The notes: a model not told the origin generated them from the sequence alone. Shown: positions 16,733 through 25,687, counted from the first letter of the stretch. The stretch: 44,947 nt of DNA from Clostridia bacterium (GCA_017434085.1 JAFRFY010000142.1:1-44947); one strand, 5' to 3'. Translations and numbers: made by a program.

Positions 16733-18666
16733 CAATGGAAGAGCGGGTTTCAATGTCTCCGAATATTCCGTCTGGCAAAAAAAAGGGTAGCGGAATGCGA
16801 ATTGCCCTGATTCTTATCGCCATCGTTGCAATCGTCACGTTTTCTTTCCTGTTCACGCCCATGGTGGAGCTGGTCCTGGGCGCCAATCCGAATGAGTTTT
16901 CCCGTGAGCCTGAAACAAATTTACCCATTGAAATGAAAAGCAAGAAGGTGATCAGGCAGGTCATTAACGTCATCCCCAACGAAACGGTCGAAATGCTCTC
17001 CCTGCGCTTCGGCACCTACCAGCGCAAGAACAAGGGGATATTGATCATCAGGCTGTGCGAGGAGGATAACCCCGTCGCGTCCTGGAGGATCAGAACGGAG
17101 ATCCTGAACGACAATGAAGGCCGGGGATTCAAGCTGGAAACGCCCTACACGTTCAAGGAGAACTGCGAGTATTCCGTCACGATCGTCGATACCTATCAGG
17201 GCACGAATACAGTCGCGCTGTATATAGATCAGAAAAGTCCGGTCGGGTACTATGTGGACGATGAGTTCCGCGAATCGGGTTGCATCTGTTACTGGCTCAG
17301 TTATAAACACTCGATTCTCCCTACCTTCATTGGTCTTGTGATCGCGCTGAGCGCAATCACCGCCCTTTTCTGTATCATCCTGAAGAGACATCCGCTGCCA
17401 AGGCACGCGATGAAGCCAGCCATACTGTTTTTCCTGATCTGTTCGATCAGCTTCATGTCTGTGATCGGCGTATTTTGTTTCGCAAAGGGCGACCCGTGGC
17501 TGAAATATTTTTTCCGCCCCAGCGATGTCAACTATTTCAGCTACGCAGATACGGGCATGGACTTCTTCAACAGCGTGCATTATGTTCATACCAACGATCC
17601 CTATGGTCAGTATGGAACGATTTATCCGCCGCTGGCAAATCTGTTTTTCAAAGGCATATACCATTTGGTTCCCGAGCAACAGAAAGCCCGGTGGACCGTG
17701 GGAGGATACGGCAGCAACATCTTTATGAGGCGCAGCGAAAATGACTATCGCGCATGGATGCCGACGGAGTTCTTGTTTCTGTTCATTTTCTGCGGCGTGT
17801 CGTTGTTGACCTATATCATCATCGTTAACTACGACGGCCTCCGTGTGCGAGGATTGTATGCGCTGACATTCATACTCAGCTATGCCTATGCGTATGCCGT
17901 GGAGCGGGGCAATATCATCATACTGTCGATGGCGGCAGCCCTGTTCTTCGCGGTCAGCTACGATTCACCCAGGCGATGGGTGCGCGAGCTGGCGCTGCTC
18001 AGCCTGGCGGTATCCGCCAATCTCAAGCTGTATCCTGCCTTGATCGGTATCCTGCTGCTCTATGACAGGCGCTGGAAGGAGGCTGTTCGCGCCGTCATCT
18101 ACGGTGTATTGCTGTTCGTGCTGCCCTGTTTGGCGTTTAAAAACGGTCTGAAGAATATTCCCATGTGTTTAAACCAGATCCGGGGCTTCGCCGGATTGGT
18201 TGTGGCAAACAATAGCGGCACCTCTTTTGACAAAATCTTTGTTTCCGTCATCAATGTGATAGAGCGGTGTACGAACACCGAGTTGTCCAAGGTGCTCTAT
18301 TACAAGACGGCGCAGATAAGCAACTGCGTTGTGTTCCTGCTCTGCATCGTCGGCGGTGTGATTCTGAAAAAGAAGTGGCAGAAGGTCCTCAGCTGTGTTC
18401 TCGGCATGATTCTCCTCAGCAACCAGGGTATCTACGGCACGGTTTTCCTGATATTGCCCGCGGTAATGTTCTTTAATGAAGAAGCGGTATTTACCCGGGA
18501 CAACGTCGGTCCCTTCGTGGGCTTTGTAATCAGTATCGCCTGTCTGCCAGTGTTTAATAAAATATCGGACAGCTTTTCTTTTACTTCCCTTCGTGTGCAG
18601 ATTGGACTGATTATACTTTTGGGGTATGTGATTGTCGCAGCTATTCGAAGGCTTAATGCCGAATAA
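16729..18666 (+). CDS. Polytopic membrane glycosyltransferase, GT87/DUF2029-like, with exoplasmic N-terminal module
   Basis: This 645-aa membrane protein starts with one hydrophobic helix (about residues 24-43). An exoplasmic region of about 150 aa follows with the motif MLSLRFGTYQRKNKG, then some ten hydrophobic helices. Pieces such as YGTIYPPLANLF, VERGNIIILSMA and NLKLYPALIGILLLYDRRWKEA match the GT87 pattern of polyprenol-phosphate-dependent mannosyltransferases. It overlaps the rfbH stop by ATGA. Its DNA is visibly less GC-rich than rfbH and rfbG before it, suggesting separate origin. It probably adds a side-chain sugar to the exported polymer on the outer face. The N-terminal module is shared with the proteins at 22577 and 25688. 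Confidence 0.8.
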   Translation: MTMEERVSMSPNIPSGKKKGSGMRIALILIAIVAIVTFSFLFTPMVELVLGANPNEFSREPETNLPIEMKSKKVIRQVINVIPNETVEMLSLRFGTYQRKNKGILIIRLCEEDNPVASWRIRTEILNDNEGRGFKLETPYTFKENCEYSVTIVDTYQGTNTVALYIDQKSPVGYYVDDEFRESGCICYWLSYKHSILPTFIGLVIALSAITALFCIILKRHPLPRHAMKPAILFFLICSISFMSVIGVFCFAKGDPWLKYFFRPSDVNYFSYADTGMDFFNSVHYVHTNDPYGQYGTIYPPLANLFFKGIYHLVPEQQKARWTVGGYGSNIFMRRSENDYRAWMPTEFLFLFIFCGVSLLTYIIIVNYDGLRVRGLYALTFILSYAYAYAVERGNIIILSMAAALFFAVSYDSPRRWVRELALLSLAVSANLKLYPALIGILLLYDRRWKEAVRAVIYGVLLFVLPCLAFKNGLKNIPMCLNQIRGFAGLVVANNSGTSFDKIFVSVINVIERCTNTELSKVLYYKTAQISNCVVFLLCIVGGVILKKKWQKVLSCVLGMILLSNQGIYGTVFLILPAVMFFNEEAVFTRDNVGPFVGFVISIACLPVFNKISDSFSFTSLRVQIGLIILLGYVIVAAIRRLNAE

Positions 18667-18753
18667 CGGGAATACTTACGGCTTGGGCGATCACCCGCCG
18701 TTCGGTAATAAGATTGCATTGTAATGACTGGATCAATGTTAGGAGGAATTGTT

Positions 18754-20583
18754 GTGAAGCAGCGTTTGGCAGACTATGTAGCGGATTTCCTGGTTTCACA
18801 TGGGGTGACGGACGTGTTTTCCGTGGTTGGCGGCGGCGCCATGCACCTCAACGACGCACTGGGCCACAACGAGGGCCTGAAGGTCACCTACAACCACCAT
18901 GAGCAGGCTTGTGCGATGGCTGCCGAAGCCTACGCACGGCTCGACAACCGCATCGCGGCCGTCTGCGTGACCACCGGCCCCGGCGGCACCAATGCCATAA
19001 CGGGCGTTGTGGGAGGCTGGCTGGATTCCATTCCGATGTTCATTATCAGCGGTCAGGTGCGCTATGATACCACGGCGCGCTACGCTCTGCAGTTTACCGG
19101 GAACCCGCTGCGCGCCATGGGCGATCAGGAGTACGACATCGTCAAGTCAGTCGAAGCGATGACCAAGTACGCCGTCATGATCGAAGACCCCAACAGGATT
19201 CGTTATGCTCTGGAGAAGGGATGGCACCTGGCGACCACAGGCAGGCCCGGCCCTGTTTGGATCGACATTCCCGTCAACTATCAGGGCTGCTTCATTGAAA
19301 CAGACGCGCTGGTGGGCTACGATCCCGCGGAGGACGACGCCAAGCTGCCGCCGCCGGTGGACGACGCCACGATCCAGGCAGTGCTTGAGAAGATTCGCAA
19401 CGCGAAGCGGCCCGTATTCCATGCGGGCTACGGAATTCGCCTCTCCAAGGGCTACGACGCCTTCCGCCGCGTGCTTGAGAAGCTGAACATCCCCATCGTG
19501 ACCTATTGGAACGCCGCAGACCTGATCGAAGACGAACATCCCCTCTACTGCGGCAGGGCCGGCAACATGGGCGACCGTCCCGGCAACTGGGCGATCCAGA
19601 ACGCCGATCTGATCCTCGCCGTCGGTACGCGCATCTCCATCCGCCAGGTGGGTTATAGCTGGCAGACATGGGCCAGGGCTGCCGAGGTCATTATGGTGGA
19701 CATTGACAGCGCCGAGTTGAAAAAGCCCACACTACACGTGGAAATGCCGGTATGGGCGGACGCGAAGGACTTCCTGACCAAGCTGGACGCCGCTGCCGAG
19801 TCCCAGGTATTCAAGGGGCAGGCGTGGATTGAGAAGTGCCAGGGATGGAAGCGCGATTATCCTGCCGTTTTGCCCCGCCAGTGGGAGGAAAACGGTTCCA
19901 CCGCCAATGTCTATGCCTTTGTGCGCTATCTGAGCAGCCAGCTTCCGGAGAACAGCCTGACCGCCGTGTCCAACGGCGCGTGCTGCGTGGTCGGAAACCA
20001 GGCTTACGTCATCCAGAAGGGCAGCCGCATGGCCAACAACAGCGCCATTGCCAGCATGGGCTACGGTCTGCCCGCCGCCATCGGCACTTGCATCGGCGGC
20101 GGACGCCGGAACACCATCTGTCTCGAGGGCGACGGCAGCATCATGATGAACCTGCAGGAGCTCCAGACCATACTGACCAACAAGCTCCCGATCAAGATAT
20201 TCCTGATCAACAACAGCGGCTATCACTCCATCCGCATCACCCAGACGAACCTGTTCGGCCATCATACCCGGGTGGGCATCGGCCCCGAGTCCGGCGATCT
20301 GTCCTTCCCGGTGTTTGAAAAGATCGCCAAGGCCTTCGGCTACAGGTATTACTCCGCCTCCAGCAACGCGGAAATGAAGCGCGTGGTAAACGAGGTGCTG
20401 AAACTGGACTGCCCCGTATTCTGCGAGATATTTACGGATACCAAGCAGGTATGGGAACCCAAGAGCGGCGCCAGGCGTCTGCCGGACGGCACCCTGGTCA
20501 GCCCGCCGCTGGAGGATCTGGCGCCCTTCCTGCCCAGAGAAGAACTGGAGCAGATCATGGAGATACCGCTGATCGAGGATTAA
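18754..20583 (+). CDS. Thiamine-diphosphate enzyme, YerE-like (branched 3,6-dideoxyhexose synthesis)
   Basis: This 609-aa protein belongs to the acetolactate synthase/pyruvate oxidase superfamily. The catalytic Glu is E50 (NHHEQACAMAAEAYAR), TTGPGGTN lies at 73-80, and the ThDP-binding motif GDGS (459-462) ends in NN at 486-487. GTG 18754 is chosen because AGGAGG lies 7 nt upstream and homology starts there. Its place after rfbF-G-H and before a short-chain reductase matches YerE-YerF of Yersinia pseudotuberculosis O:VI. YerE transfers a two-carbon unit from pyruvate to the CDP-3,6-dideoxy-4-ketosugar, giving the branched sugar yersiniose. A housekeeping acetolactate synthase is unlikely in this context, but substrate is inferred. 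Confidence 0.82.
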   Translation: MKQRLADYVADFLVSHGVTDVFSVVGGGAMHLNDALGHNEGLKVTYNHHEQACAMAAEAYARLDNRIAAVCVTTGPGGTNAITGVVGGWLDSIPMFIISGQVRYDTTARYALQFTGNPLRAMGDQEYDIVKSVEAMTKYAVMIEDPNRIRYALEKGWHLATTGRPGPVWIDIPVNYQGCFIETDALVGYDPAEDDAKLPPPVDDATIQAVLEKIRNAKRPVFHAGYGIRLSKGYDAFRRVLEKLNIPIVTYWNAADLIEDEHPLYCGRAGNMGDRPGNWAIQNADLILAVGTRISIRQVGYSWQTWARAAEVIMVDIDSAELKKPTLHVEMPVWADAKDFLTKLDAAAESQVFKGQAWIEKCQGWKRDYPAVLPRQWEENGSTANVYAFVRYLSSQLPENSLTAVSNGACCVVGNQAYVIQKGSRMANNSAIASMGYGLPAAIGTCIGGGRRNTICLEGDGSIMMNLQELQTILTNKLPIKIFLINNSGYHSIRITQTNLFGHHTRVGIGPESGDLSFPVFEKIAKAFGYRYYSASSNAEMKRVVNEVLKLDCPVFCEIFTDTKQVWEPKSGARRLPDGTLVSPPLEDLAPFLPREELEQIMEIPLIED

Positions 20584-20615
20584 TGGGCATCGATAACGCA
20601 AAGGGAGCATTCGAT

Positions 20616-21551
20616 ATGAAGACCGCAATCGTCAGCGGTTCGCTGGGCTCGATCGGGGCGGTGCTGGTCACGGAGCTGGTGAACCGACGGGTCAAGGTGT
20701 ACGCCCTTGTACGCGCTGCCGGAGATCCGCGGATAGCGCAGCGCCTTCCAAAAGAGGCGAACATTATCGCCTGCGATATGCAGGAGTACGGCGCGCTGCC
20801 GGAAATGATCCATGAGCCCGTGGACGCATTCTTTCACCTCGCCTGGGCAGGCACCATCGGACCCGCAAGGGACGATATGCTGCTGCAGACCCGGAACATC
20901 CATTGCGCGATCGTGGCGGCTCAGACCGCCGCAAAGCTGGGCTGCAAGGTGTTCGTGGGCGCGGGGAGTCAGGCGGAGCTGGGCAGGATCGAGGGCAAGG
21001 TGACCGCCACCGCGCCCTGCTTCCCCACGAACGGCTACGGCATGGCAAAGCTGTGCGCGGGCCAGATGACCCGCGTGGTGTGCCGTAAGCTGGGCGTGCG
21101 CCACGTCTGGGCCCGGATACTGAGCGTATACGGGCCCAACGACGGCCCGCTCTCGGTGATCCCCATACTGTTAGGCAAGCTGGTCAGGGGCGAGAAGCCG
21201 GTTCTGACGGCGGGCGAACAGATGTGGGACTACCTGTATGTCACGGACGCCGGAGAAGCCCTGTATCGCATGGCGGAATACGGACGCGACGGCGCGATCT
21301 ACCCCGTGGGCAGCGGGCAGGTTAAACCCTTGCGCGAATACTTTGAGATCGCGCGGGACGCCGTCGACCCCGCGCTGCCGCTGGGGCTGGGGGAGATGCC
21401 CTATCCGCCCAACCAGGTCATGCACCTGGAGGCGGACATCTCCGAGCTGGCGCGGGACACCGGCTTTCAGCCGAGGATCCGCTTTGAGGACGGCATCCGC
21501 GAGGTCGTCGCGCAGTACAAACTGAGGCAGGTGAATACAGATGAGCACTGA
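20616..21551 (+). CDS. NAD-dependent epimerase/reductase, YerF-like
   Basis: This 311-aa extended SDR has GSLGSIG at residues 8-14, S118 in VGAGSQAELG, and the catalytic pair Y141/K145 in GYGMAK; RILSVYGPNDG and WDYLYVTDAGEAL are typical of sugar-nucleotide SDRs. ATG 20616 has AAGGGAG upstream; the long open frame upstream runs inside the preceding gene. It follows the YerE-like gene by 32 nt and overlaps the next glycosyltransferase gene by 11 nt. By position it would reduce the keto group of the YerE product, as YerF does. An alternative is a paratose/abequose-type reductase acting on the unbranched 4-ketosugar. Confidence 0.82.
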   Translation: MKTAIVSGSLGSIGAVLVTELVNRRVKVYALVRAAGDPRIAQRLPKEANIIACDMQEYGALPEMIHEPVDAFFHLAWAGTIGPARDDMLLQTRNIHCAIVAAQTAAKLGCKVFVGAGSQAELGRIEGKVTATAPCFPTNGYGMAKLCAGQMTRVVCRKLGVRHVWARILSVYGPNDGPLSVIPILLGKLVRGEKPVLTAGEQMWDYLYVTDAGEALYRMAEYGRDGAIYPVGSGQVKPLREYFEIARDAVDPALPLGLGEMPYPPNQVMHLEADISELARDTGFQPRIRFEDGIREVVAQYKLRQVNTDEH

Positions 21552-22506
21552 AAACCGCAAAAAAAAGGTCAGCGTCATGGTGCCCTGCTACAATGAAGAG
21601 GAGAACGTGGTGCCCATCAGCGAGGCCATCGTTGCCCAGCTGGAGGCGCTGCCGCAGTACGATTACGAGATACTCTTTATCGACAACTGCTCGACCGACA
21701 ACACCCGGCCGCTGCTTCGGCAGATCTGCGCGAAGAACAGGCGGATCAAAGCGATCTTCAACGTCAAGAACTTCGGCCAGTTCAACAGCCCCGTGTACGG
21801 CATGTGCCAGACCACGGGTGATTGCACGATAACCATCTGCGCCGATTTCCAGGACCCCGTGGAGATGATTCCCGTCTTCCTCAAGCACTGGGAGGAGGGG
21901 TATCAGATCGTCTACGGCGTCAAGACCTCCAGCCGGGAGAGCAGGATCATGTACCGCCTGCGGAGCATCTATTACAAGCTGATCAAGAAGTATTCCTCCG
22001 TGGATCAGATCGAGCACTTCACGGGCTTCGGGCTGTATGATAAATCGTTCATCGACGTGCTGCGCAACCTTAAGGACCCGACGCCCTTCATCCGCGGCAT
22101 CGTGGCCGAGCTGGGCGGCAGGCGCAAGGAGGTCCCCTACGAGCAGCCGCAGCGCCGCGCCGGCAAGACCCACAACAACTGGTACACGCTCTACGACGCC
22201 GCCATGCTCAGCTTCACCTCCTATACGAAGATCGGCTTGCGCATGGCCACGTTTATCGGCGTGGGCGTGGCGTTTGTCAGCGTGGTGATCGCGCTGATCT
22301 ATCTGATTCTGAAGCTGCTGAACTGGAACAACTTCGTCGCGGGCACTGCGCCGATCGTCATCGGCATGTTCTTCCTGGGCGCCGTGCAGCTCATGTTCCT
22401 GGGCATCATCGGAGAGTATATCCTCAGCATGAACCAGCGCATCATGAACCGACCGCTGGTGGTGGAAGAGGAACGGATCAACTTTGACGATCAGACGGAG
22501 GCATAG
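21541..22506 (+). CDS. Polyprenyl-phosphate glycosyltransferase (GtrB/GacI-like)
   Basis: This 321-aa GT2 enzyme with two C-terminal membrane helices (about 235-257 and 268-294) transfers a sugar from a nucleotide donor to undecaprenyl phosphate. Motifs are VSVMVPCYNEEENV, ILFIDNCSTDNT, the metal-binding CADFQDP and HNNWYTLYDAAMLSFTSYT before the first helix, as in GtrB, ArnC and GacI. It overlaps the preceding SDR gene by 11 nt. The last 80 nt of the gene and the next 27 nt (107 nt in all) are repeated 2565 bp downstream, immediately before gtrA, showing that the original neighbour of this gene was gtrA (25081). Confidence 0.92.
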   Translation: MSTENRKKKVSVMVPCYNEEENVVPISEAIVAQLEALPQYDYEILFIDNCSTDNTRPLLRQICAKNRRIKAIFNVKNFGQFNSPVYGMCQTTGDCTITICADFQDPVEMIPVFLKHWEEGYQIVYGVKTSSRESRIMYRLRSIYYKLIKKYSSVDQIEHFTGFGLYDKSFIDVLRNLKDPTPFIRGIVAELGGRRKEVPYEQPQRRAGKTHNNWYTLYDAAMLSFTSYTKIGLRMATFIGVGVAFVSVVIALIYLILKLLNWNNFVAGTAPIVIGMFFLGAVQLMFLGIIGEYILSMNQRIMNRPLVVEEERINFDDQTEA

Positions 22507-22533
22507 CGGACCCGGATGGAAAGATTTGAAGGA
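22427..22533 (+). repeat. 107-bp direct repeat, copy 1
   Basis: This copy covers the last 80 bases of the GtrB-like gene (including its stop) plus the following 27 bases, ending in ATGGAAAGATTTGAAGGA, which is the exact 5' end of the gtrA gene at 25081. It matches copy 2 at 24992-25098 with one mismatch (A22452 versus C25017). The gtrA start left here is a 6-codon stub that runs into unrelated sequence. Confidence 0.95.
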
Positions 22534-22576
22534 CAGCCGACGAATTGTAATCAAATGACTTTTGGAGGAATGATCT

Positions 22577-24937
22577 GTGACTCAAGCGAATCGTTCAAAA
22601 AAACCTAAGCGTACAGGGATCAGGCTCTACCATGTTTTGACGGTTATCATTGCGACCGTCATATTTATCAGCATGGTTGTGCCGATGATCAAACTCTATA
22701 TCACAGATAATACAACCGAAATGCATGACCCCAATCAGCTCGTTCCGCTGGAAAACGGTACGGTTTTCAAGCAGGAGATCGGTAGGTATCCCCGTCGGCA
22801 GCTGCAGGCCATCAACCTCAGGTTCAATACCTATGGCCGTAAGAATCGGGGCACTCTAAAGGTCACTTTATACCAGGATGACAGTGAGATCGCATCGTGG
22901 ACGCGCTCTACCGCCGATCTGGTCAACGACGAGCTTGAATCCTTTGAACTGGAAGAGCCCATCAGACTGAACAAGGGGAAAATGTATTCCTTTACGGTCA
23001 CTGAGACCTTCAGAGGGCGCAATATGGTTGCGCTCTGGATGGATGCAGGGAGTGGGCGAGGCCTATATATTAACGACGATTACAGGCCGGGCGGCGAATT
23101 TTGCTTCACCCTCCAGTTTGCCGTTAAGGATGCCGGGGCTTTGATCGTCACAGCTTACATTGTCATGCTCCTGCTGATCGTGCTGTTTTTCCTTCTGTTT
23201 GAACACAGGGAGAAGATATATGCCCTTGAAGCCGCGCTTGCGCAAAAGTGCAAACCGAGGATCCGTTTGAAATCTACCGAGGTGACGATCTGGGACTGGA
23301 TAATCTTTGCCCTGCTTGCCGGATTCTGCTATTTTGCAATGTCGCACGGTGACATTCTGCATACAGGGGGTTGTTCCTTTGCGCTGCTGAAGGGACACAT
23401 CCTGGATTTCTATGAGTATAACACCAAGTATTTGGGTGGATGCGCGTACATGATTTCCACATATCTCATGTTCGCGCTTTGGAATATACCGCTGGTCATG
23501 CTGGGACTGGCGGGAAATTCCTCCATGACACAGCCCTACGGCGTGTTGATGTGGTTCAAGGGGCTGCCGACGACCCTGTTCGTGCTCTCGGGAATACTGT
23601 TTTACAAGATCTGCAAGAAGTACGAGAAACAGTCCGGCATCAACGCAAAGTGGGGGACGTTCTTATTCCTGCTGACGCCCACCGCCTTTTACAGTCAGTT
23701 CATGTTCGGTCAATACGATGTGATGACGGTATTCTTCATGGTCCTCGCGCTAAAGGTTTTGCTGGACGAAAAGCGGCATAATTTCGTCTGGTTCTCCGTG
23801 ATCTTTGGCTTTGCGACCACCTTTAAATACCACGCGCTGCTGTTTTACGTTCCCATTCTATTGTACAAGGAAAAGCGACTGCCCGCGTTGATCAAGAACG
23901 CATTTTTTTTTCTACTGCCGATTGTCCTGGTCAATTTCCCCTATCTGAAATCCTCCTTCTTTACCAGCGGAGTGGAGAATTTTGGCGCCGTCGATTATTT
24001 CTTCGCTTCCGGCGTCGAATACTATCTTGGGGGCACGTGGAAGCTGTACCTTGTTCCGCTGTTCTGGGTCGCAATCAGCACCTATGCCTATGTGAGACCG
24101 ACCGATAAAGATGGATTTGAAGCACTGGGTGTGATGGCCTATCTGACAGGCCTGGTCGCCTGGCTGGCCTTTGGCGTTGTGTTCTGGCATCCGCAATGGG
24201 TCATGATCGCCACGCCGTTCCTGATTCTGGGCCTCGTTGTCAGCAAGAGGCGCAATATCACGTGCCTGATCGATTTAGCGCTTACGATCGCGTTTATTAG
24301 CTTCGTCGAATCGCTGTTTGTCGGTATGACGCAGGGCTTCTATTCTCTCGGCTTTTTTGGCGATCTCGTGGCCAACAGGCAGACGCTCTCCCCGATCAAC
24401 CTGGGCATGTTCTGCCCGCTCAAGGATAACAACATCGCCTTTACGACGTTCTCCTGCCTGCTGCTTGCGCGCGCGCTTCTCATTCGCCCCGAATGGAATA
24501 CGAATGAGATGACGTGCAGGCCTGAGCTGGATGCCCTCTGGTTCAGGATCCGGGGATTCGTGGGCGTTTGCATCATCGTTATTCCGATGATCATGTGTTT
24601 CATCGGTGAGATTGGAGCGCCCACGTTTACCTGCAGTATCAAAACCGATGAGGCAAACGGCGTCGTGAATGTCGAGGTTCAGTCGGAGGCGGAATTCCAG
24701 GATCTGAGCGCTGCGGTCTGGAGTGAAGAGGATGGACAGGATGATTTGAAATGGTATGTCATGGAGCATGAGGATGAGGGCTTGTGGAAATGCACTGTCA
24801 ACCTGGCGGACCACAATGCGCTGGGCACCTATTTCGTCCACTTGTATGAATATCCCCAGCGCATGCCGAAAATGGTGAAGGGTGAAACATTTAAGATCAA
24901 TTCTCTGGAGGGAGCTGCGGCGACGCCGGAGGGTTGA
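22577..24937 (+). CDS. Large polytopic membrane glycosyltransferase (GT-C type) with exoplasmic modules
   Basis: This 786-aa protein has one N-terminal helix (about residues 16-38), then a beta-rich exoplasmic region containing AINLRFNTYGRKNRG, then about ten helices, and a soluble C-terminal region of about 110 aa after the last helix (from TCSIKTDEANG). FYSQFMFGQYDVMTVFFMVLAL and TTFKYHALLFYVPILLYKEKR are typical of GT-C enzymes using polyprenyl-phosphate sugars. GTG 22577 has GGAGGA 7 nt upstream. The gene lies exactly between the two 107-bp repeats and is lower in GC than its neighbours, so it looks inserted into a gtrB-gtrA pair. The likely role is adding side-chain sugars on the outer face. 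Confidence 0.82.
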   Translation: MTQANRSKKPKRTGIRLYHVLTVIIATVIFISMVVPMIKLYITDNTTEMHDPNQLVPLENGTVFKQEIGRYPRRQLQAINLRFNTYGRKNRGTLKVTLYQDDSEIASWTRSTADLVNDELESFELEEPIRLNKGKMYSFTVTETFRGRNMVALWMDAGSGRGLYINDDYRPGGEFCFTLQFAVKDAGALIVTAYIVMLLLIVLFFLLFEHREKIYALEAALAQKCKPRIRLKSTEVTIWDWIIFALLAGFCYFAMSHGDILHTGGCSFALLKGHILDFYEYNTKYLGGCAYMISTYLMFALWNIPLVMLGLAGNSSMTQPYGVLMWFKGLPTTLFVLSGILFYKICKKYEKQSGINAKWGTFLFLLTPTAFYSQFMFGQYDVMTVFFMVLALKVLLDEKRHNFVWFSVIFGFATTFKYHALLFYVPILLYKEKRLPALIKNAFFFLLPIVLVNFPYLKSSFFTSGVENFGAVDYFFASGVEYYLGGTWKLYLVPLFWVAISTYAYVRPTDKDGFEALGVMAYLTGLVAWLAFGVVFWHPQWVMIATPFLILGLVVSKRRNITCLIDLALTIAFISFVESLFVGMTQGFYSLGFFGDLVANRQTLSPINLGMFCPLKDNNIAFTTFSCLLLARALLIRPEWNTNEMTCRPELDALWFRIRGFVGVCIIVIPMIMCFIGEIGAPTFTCSIKTDEANGVVNVEVQSEAEFQDLSAAVWSEEDGQDDLKWYVMEHEDEGLWKCTVNLADHNALGTYFVHLYEYPQRMPKMVKGETFKINSLEGAAATPEG

Positions 24938-24948
24938 GACAATGTATC

Positions 24949-25071
24949 GCGCGGTTATTCTTCCCGGGGACCATCGGTGCGTATAACACCGGCATGAACC
25001 AGCGCATCATGAACCGCCCGCTGGTGGTGGAAGAGGAACGGATCAACTTTGACGATCAGACGGAGGCATAG
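24949..25071 (+). pseudogene. Remnant of a GtrB-like C-terminus
   Basis: In the frame ending at TAG 25069-25071 this piece reads LFFPGTIGAYNTGMNQRIM and then is identical in protein sequence to the C-terminus of the GtrB-like enzyme (21541-22506), whose corresponding stretch is LMFLGIIGEYILSMNQRIM. The last 107 bases of the repeat are nearly identical to copy 1, while the preceding 30-40 bases are recognisably homologous but diverged. It has no start and no upstream domain, so it is a fragment. The diverged upstream part suggests it came from a different gtrB allele, not from simple duplication of the copy next door. Confidence 0.85.
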
Positions 25072-25098
25072 CGGACCCGGATGGAAAGATTTGAAGGA
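24992..25098 (+). repeat. 107-bp direct repeat, copy 2
   Basis: This copy matches 22427-22533 with a single mismatch, offset 2565 bp. It includes the gtrB stop codon and the first 18 bases of the intact gtrA gene. Together the copies bracket the 786-aa membrane glycosyltransferase gene and offer a ready substrate for homologous recombination that would delete it and restore a gtrB-gtrA junction. Confidence 0.95.
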
Positions 25099-25596
25099 TG
25101 GATTCGGAGCATTATTGCGGGCGCGTTCCGCTTGCTCCACATACCGCTCAGCGACGGCCTGCTGCTGTCGCTGACGCAGTTTGTCAAGTTCGGAATCGTC
25201 GGCGTGACCAATACCGCCATCAGCTACGGCATCAACGTGCTGGTGCTCAGGCTGCTGCAGCCCTACGGGCTCTCGTGGGACTATGTGGCGGGAAACATGA
25301 TCGCCTTTGTACTGAGCGTGCTGTGGTCGTTCTACTGGAACAACAAATACGTGTTCACCCAGGAGGAGGGCCAGAAGCGCAGGATCGGACCCGCCCTGCT
25401 CAAGACGTATATCTCCTATGGATTCACGGGAATCGTACTGACCAACATACTCTCCTGGGTGTGGATCAACAAACTGGGGATCTCCAAGTACGTCGCGCCG
25501 CTGATCAACCTCGTCATCAGCATACCGCTCAACTTCATCATCAATAAGTTCTGGGCGTTTGGGAATTCATCCGGGAAGGATCGGGGACGGTCATAG
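25081..25596 (+). CDS. gtrA: GtrA family membrane protein (lipid-linked sugar flippase-like)
   Basis: This 171-aa protein has four hydrophobic helices and the GtrA layout: QFVKFGIVGVTNTAISYGINVLVL, then NMIAFVLSVLWSFYWNNKYVF and a C-terminal IPLNFIINKFWAF. GtrA-like proteins are thought to move undecaprenyl-phosphate sugars across the membrane. It would pair with the GtrB-like enzyme at 21541, from which it has been separated by the inserted 786-aa gene. No good ribosome binding site precedes ATG 25081. In the ancestral arrangement it probably depended on translation of gtrB, whose stop is 9 nt upstream; the remnant reading frame may now only partly provide this. Confidence 0.9.
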   Translation: MERFEGWIRSIIAGAFRLLHIPLSDGLLLSLTQFVKFGIVGVTNTAISYGINVLVLRLLQPYGLSWDYVAGNMIAFVLSVLWSFYWNNKYVFTQEEGQKRRIGPALLKTYISYGFTGIVLTNILSWVWINKLGISKYVAPLINLVISIPLNFIINKFWAFGNSSGKDRGRS

Positions 25597-25687
25597 TCGG
25601 GGAATGCGTCCCCTGAACCAATAAAGTCGTCATTCTTCCGCGTATCATCGCATAAACCCTTTTCCCCGAAGGAGGCATATTGAGGTC

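Noticed and set aside
18754-20583. Housekeeping acetolactate synthase (ilvB)
   Set aside because: There is no ilvN or other branched-chain amino acid gene nearby, while rfbFGH precede it and a sugar SDR follows, which fits YerE better.
22507-22576. A second, complete gtrA start next to gtrB
   Set aside because: Only the first six codons match gtrA; the frame then runs into unrelated sequence and stops inside the next gene, so it is a stub left by recombination.
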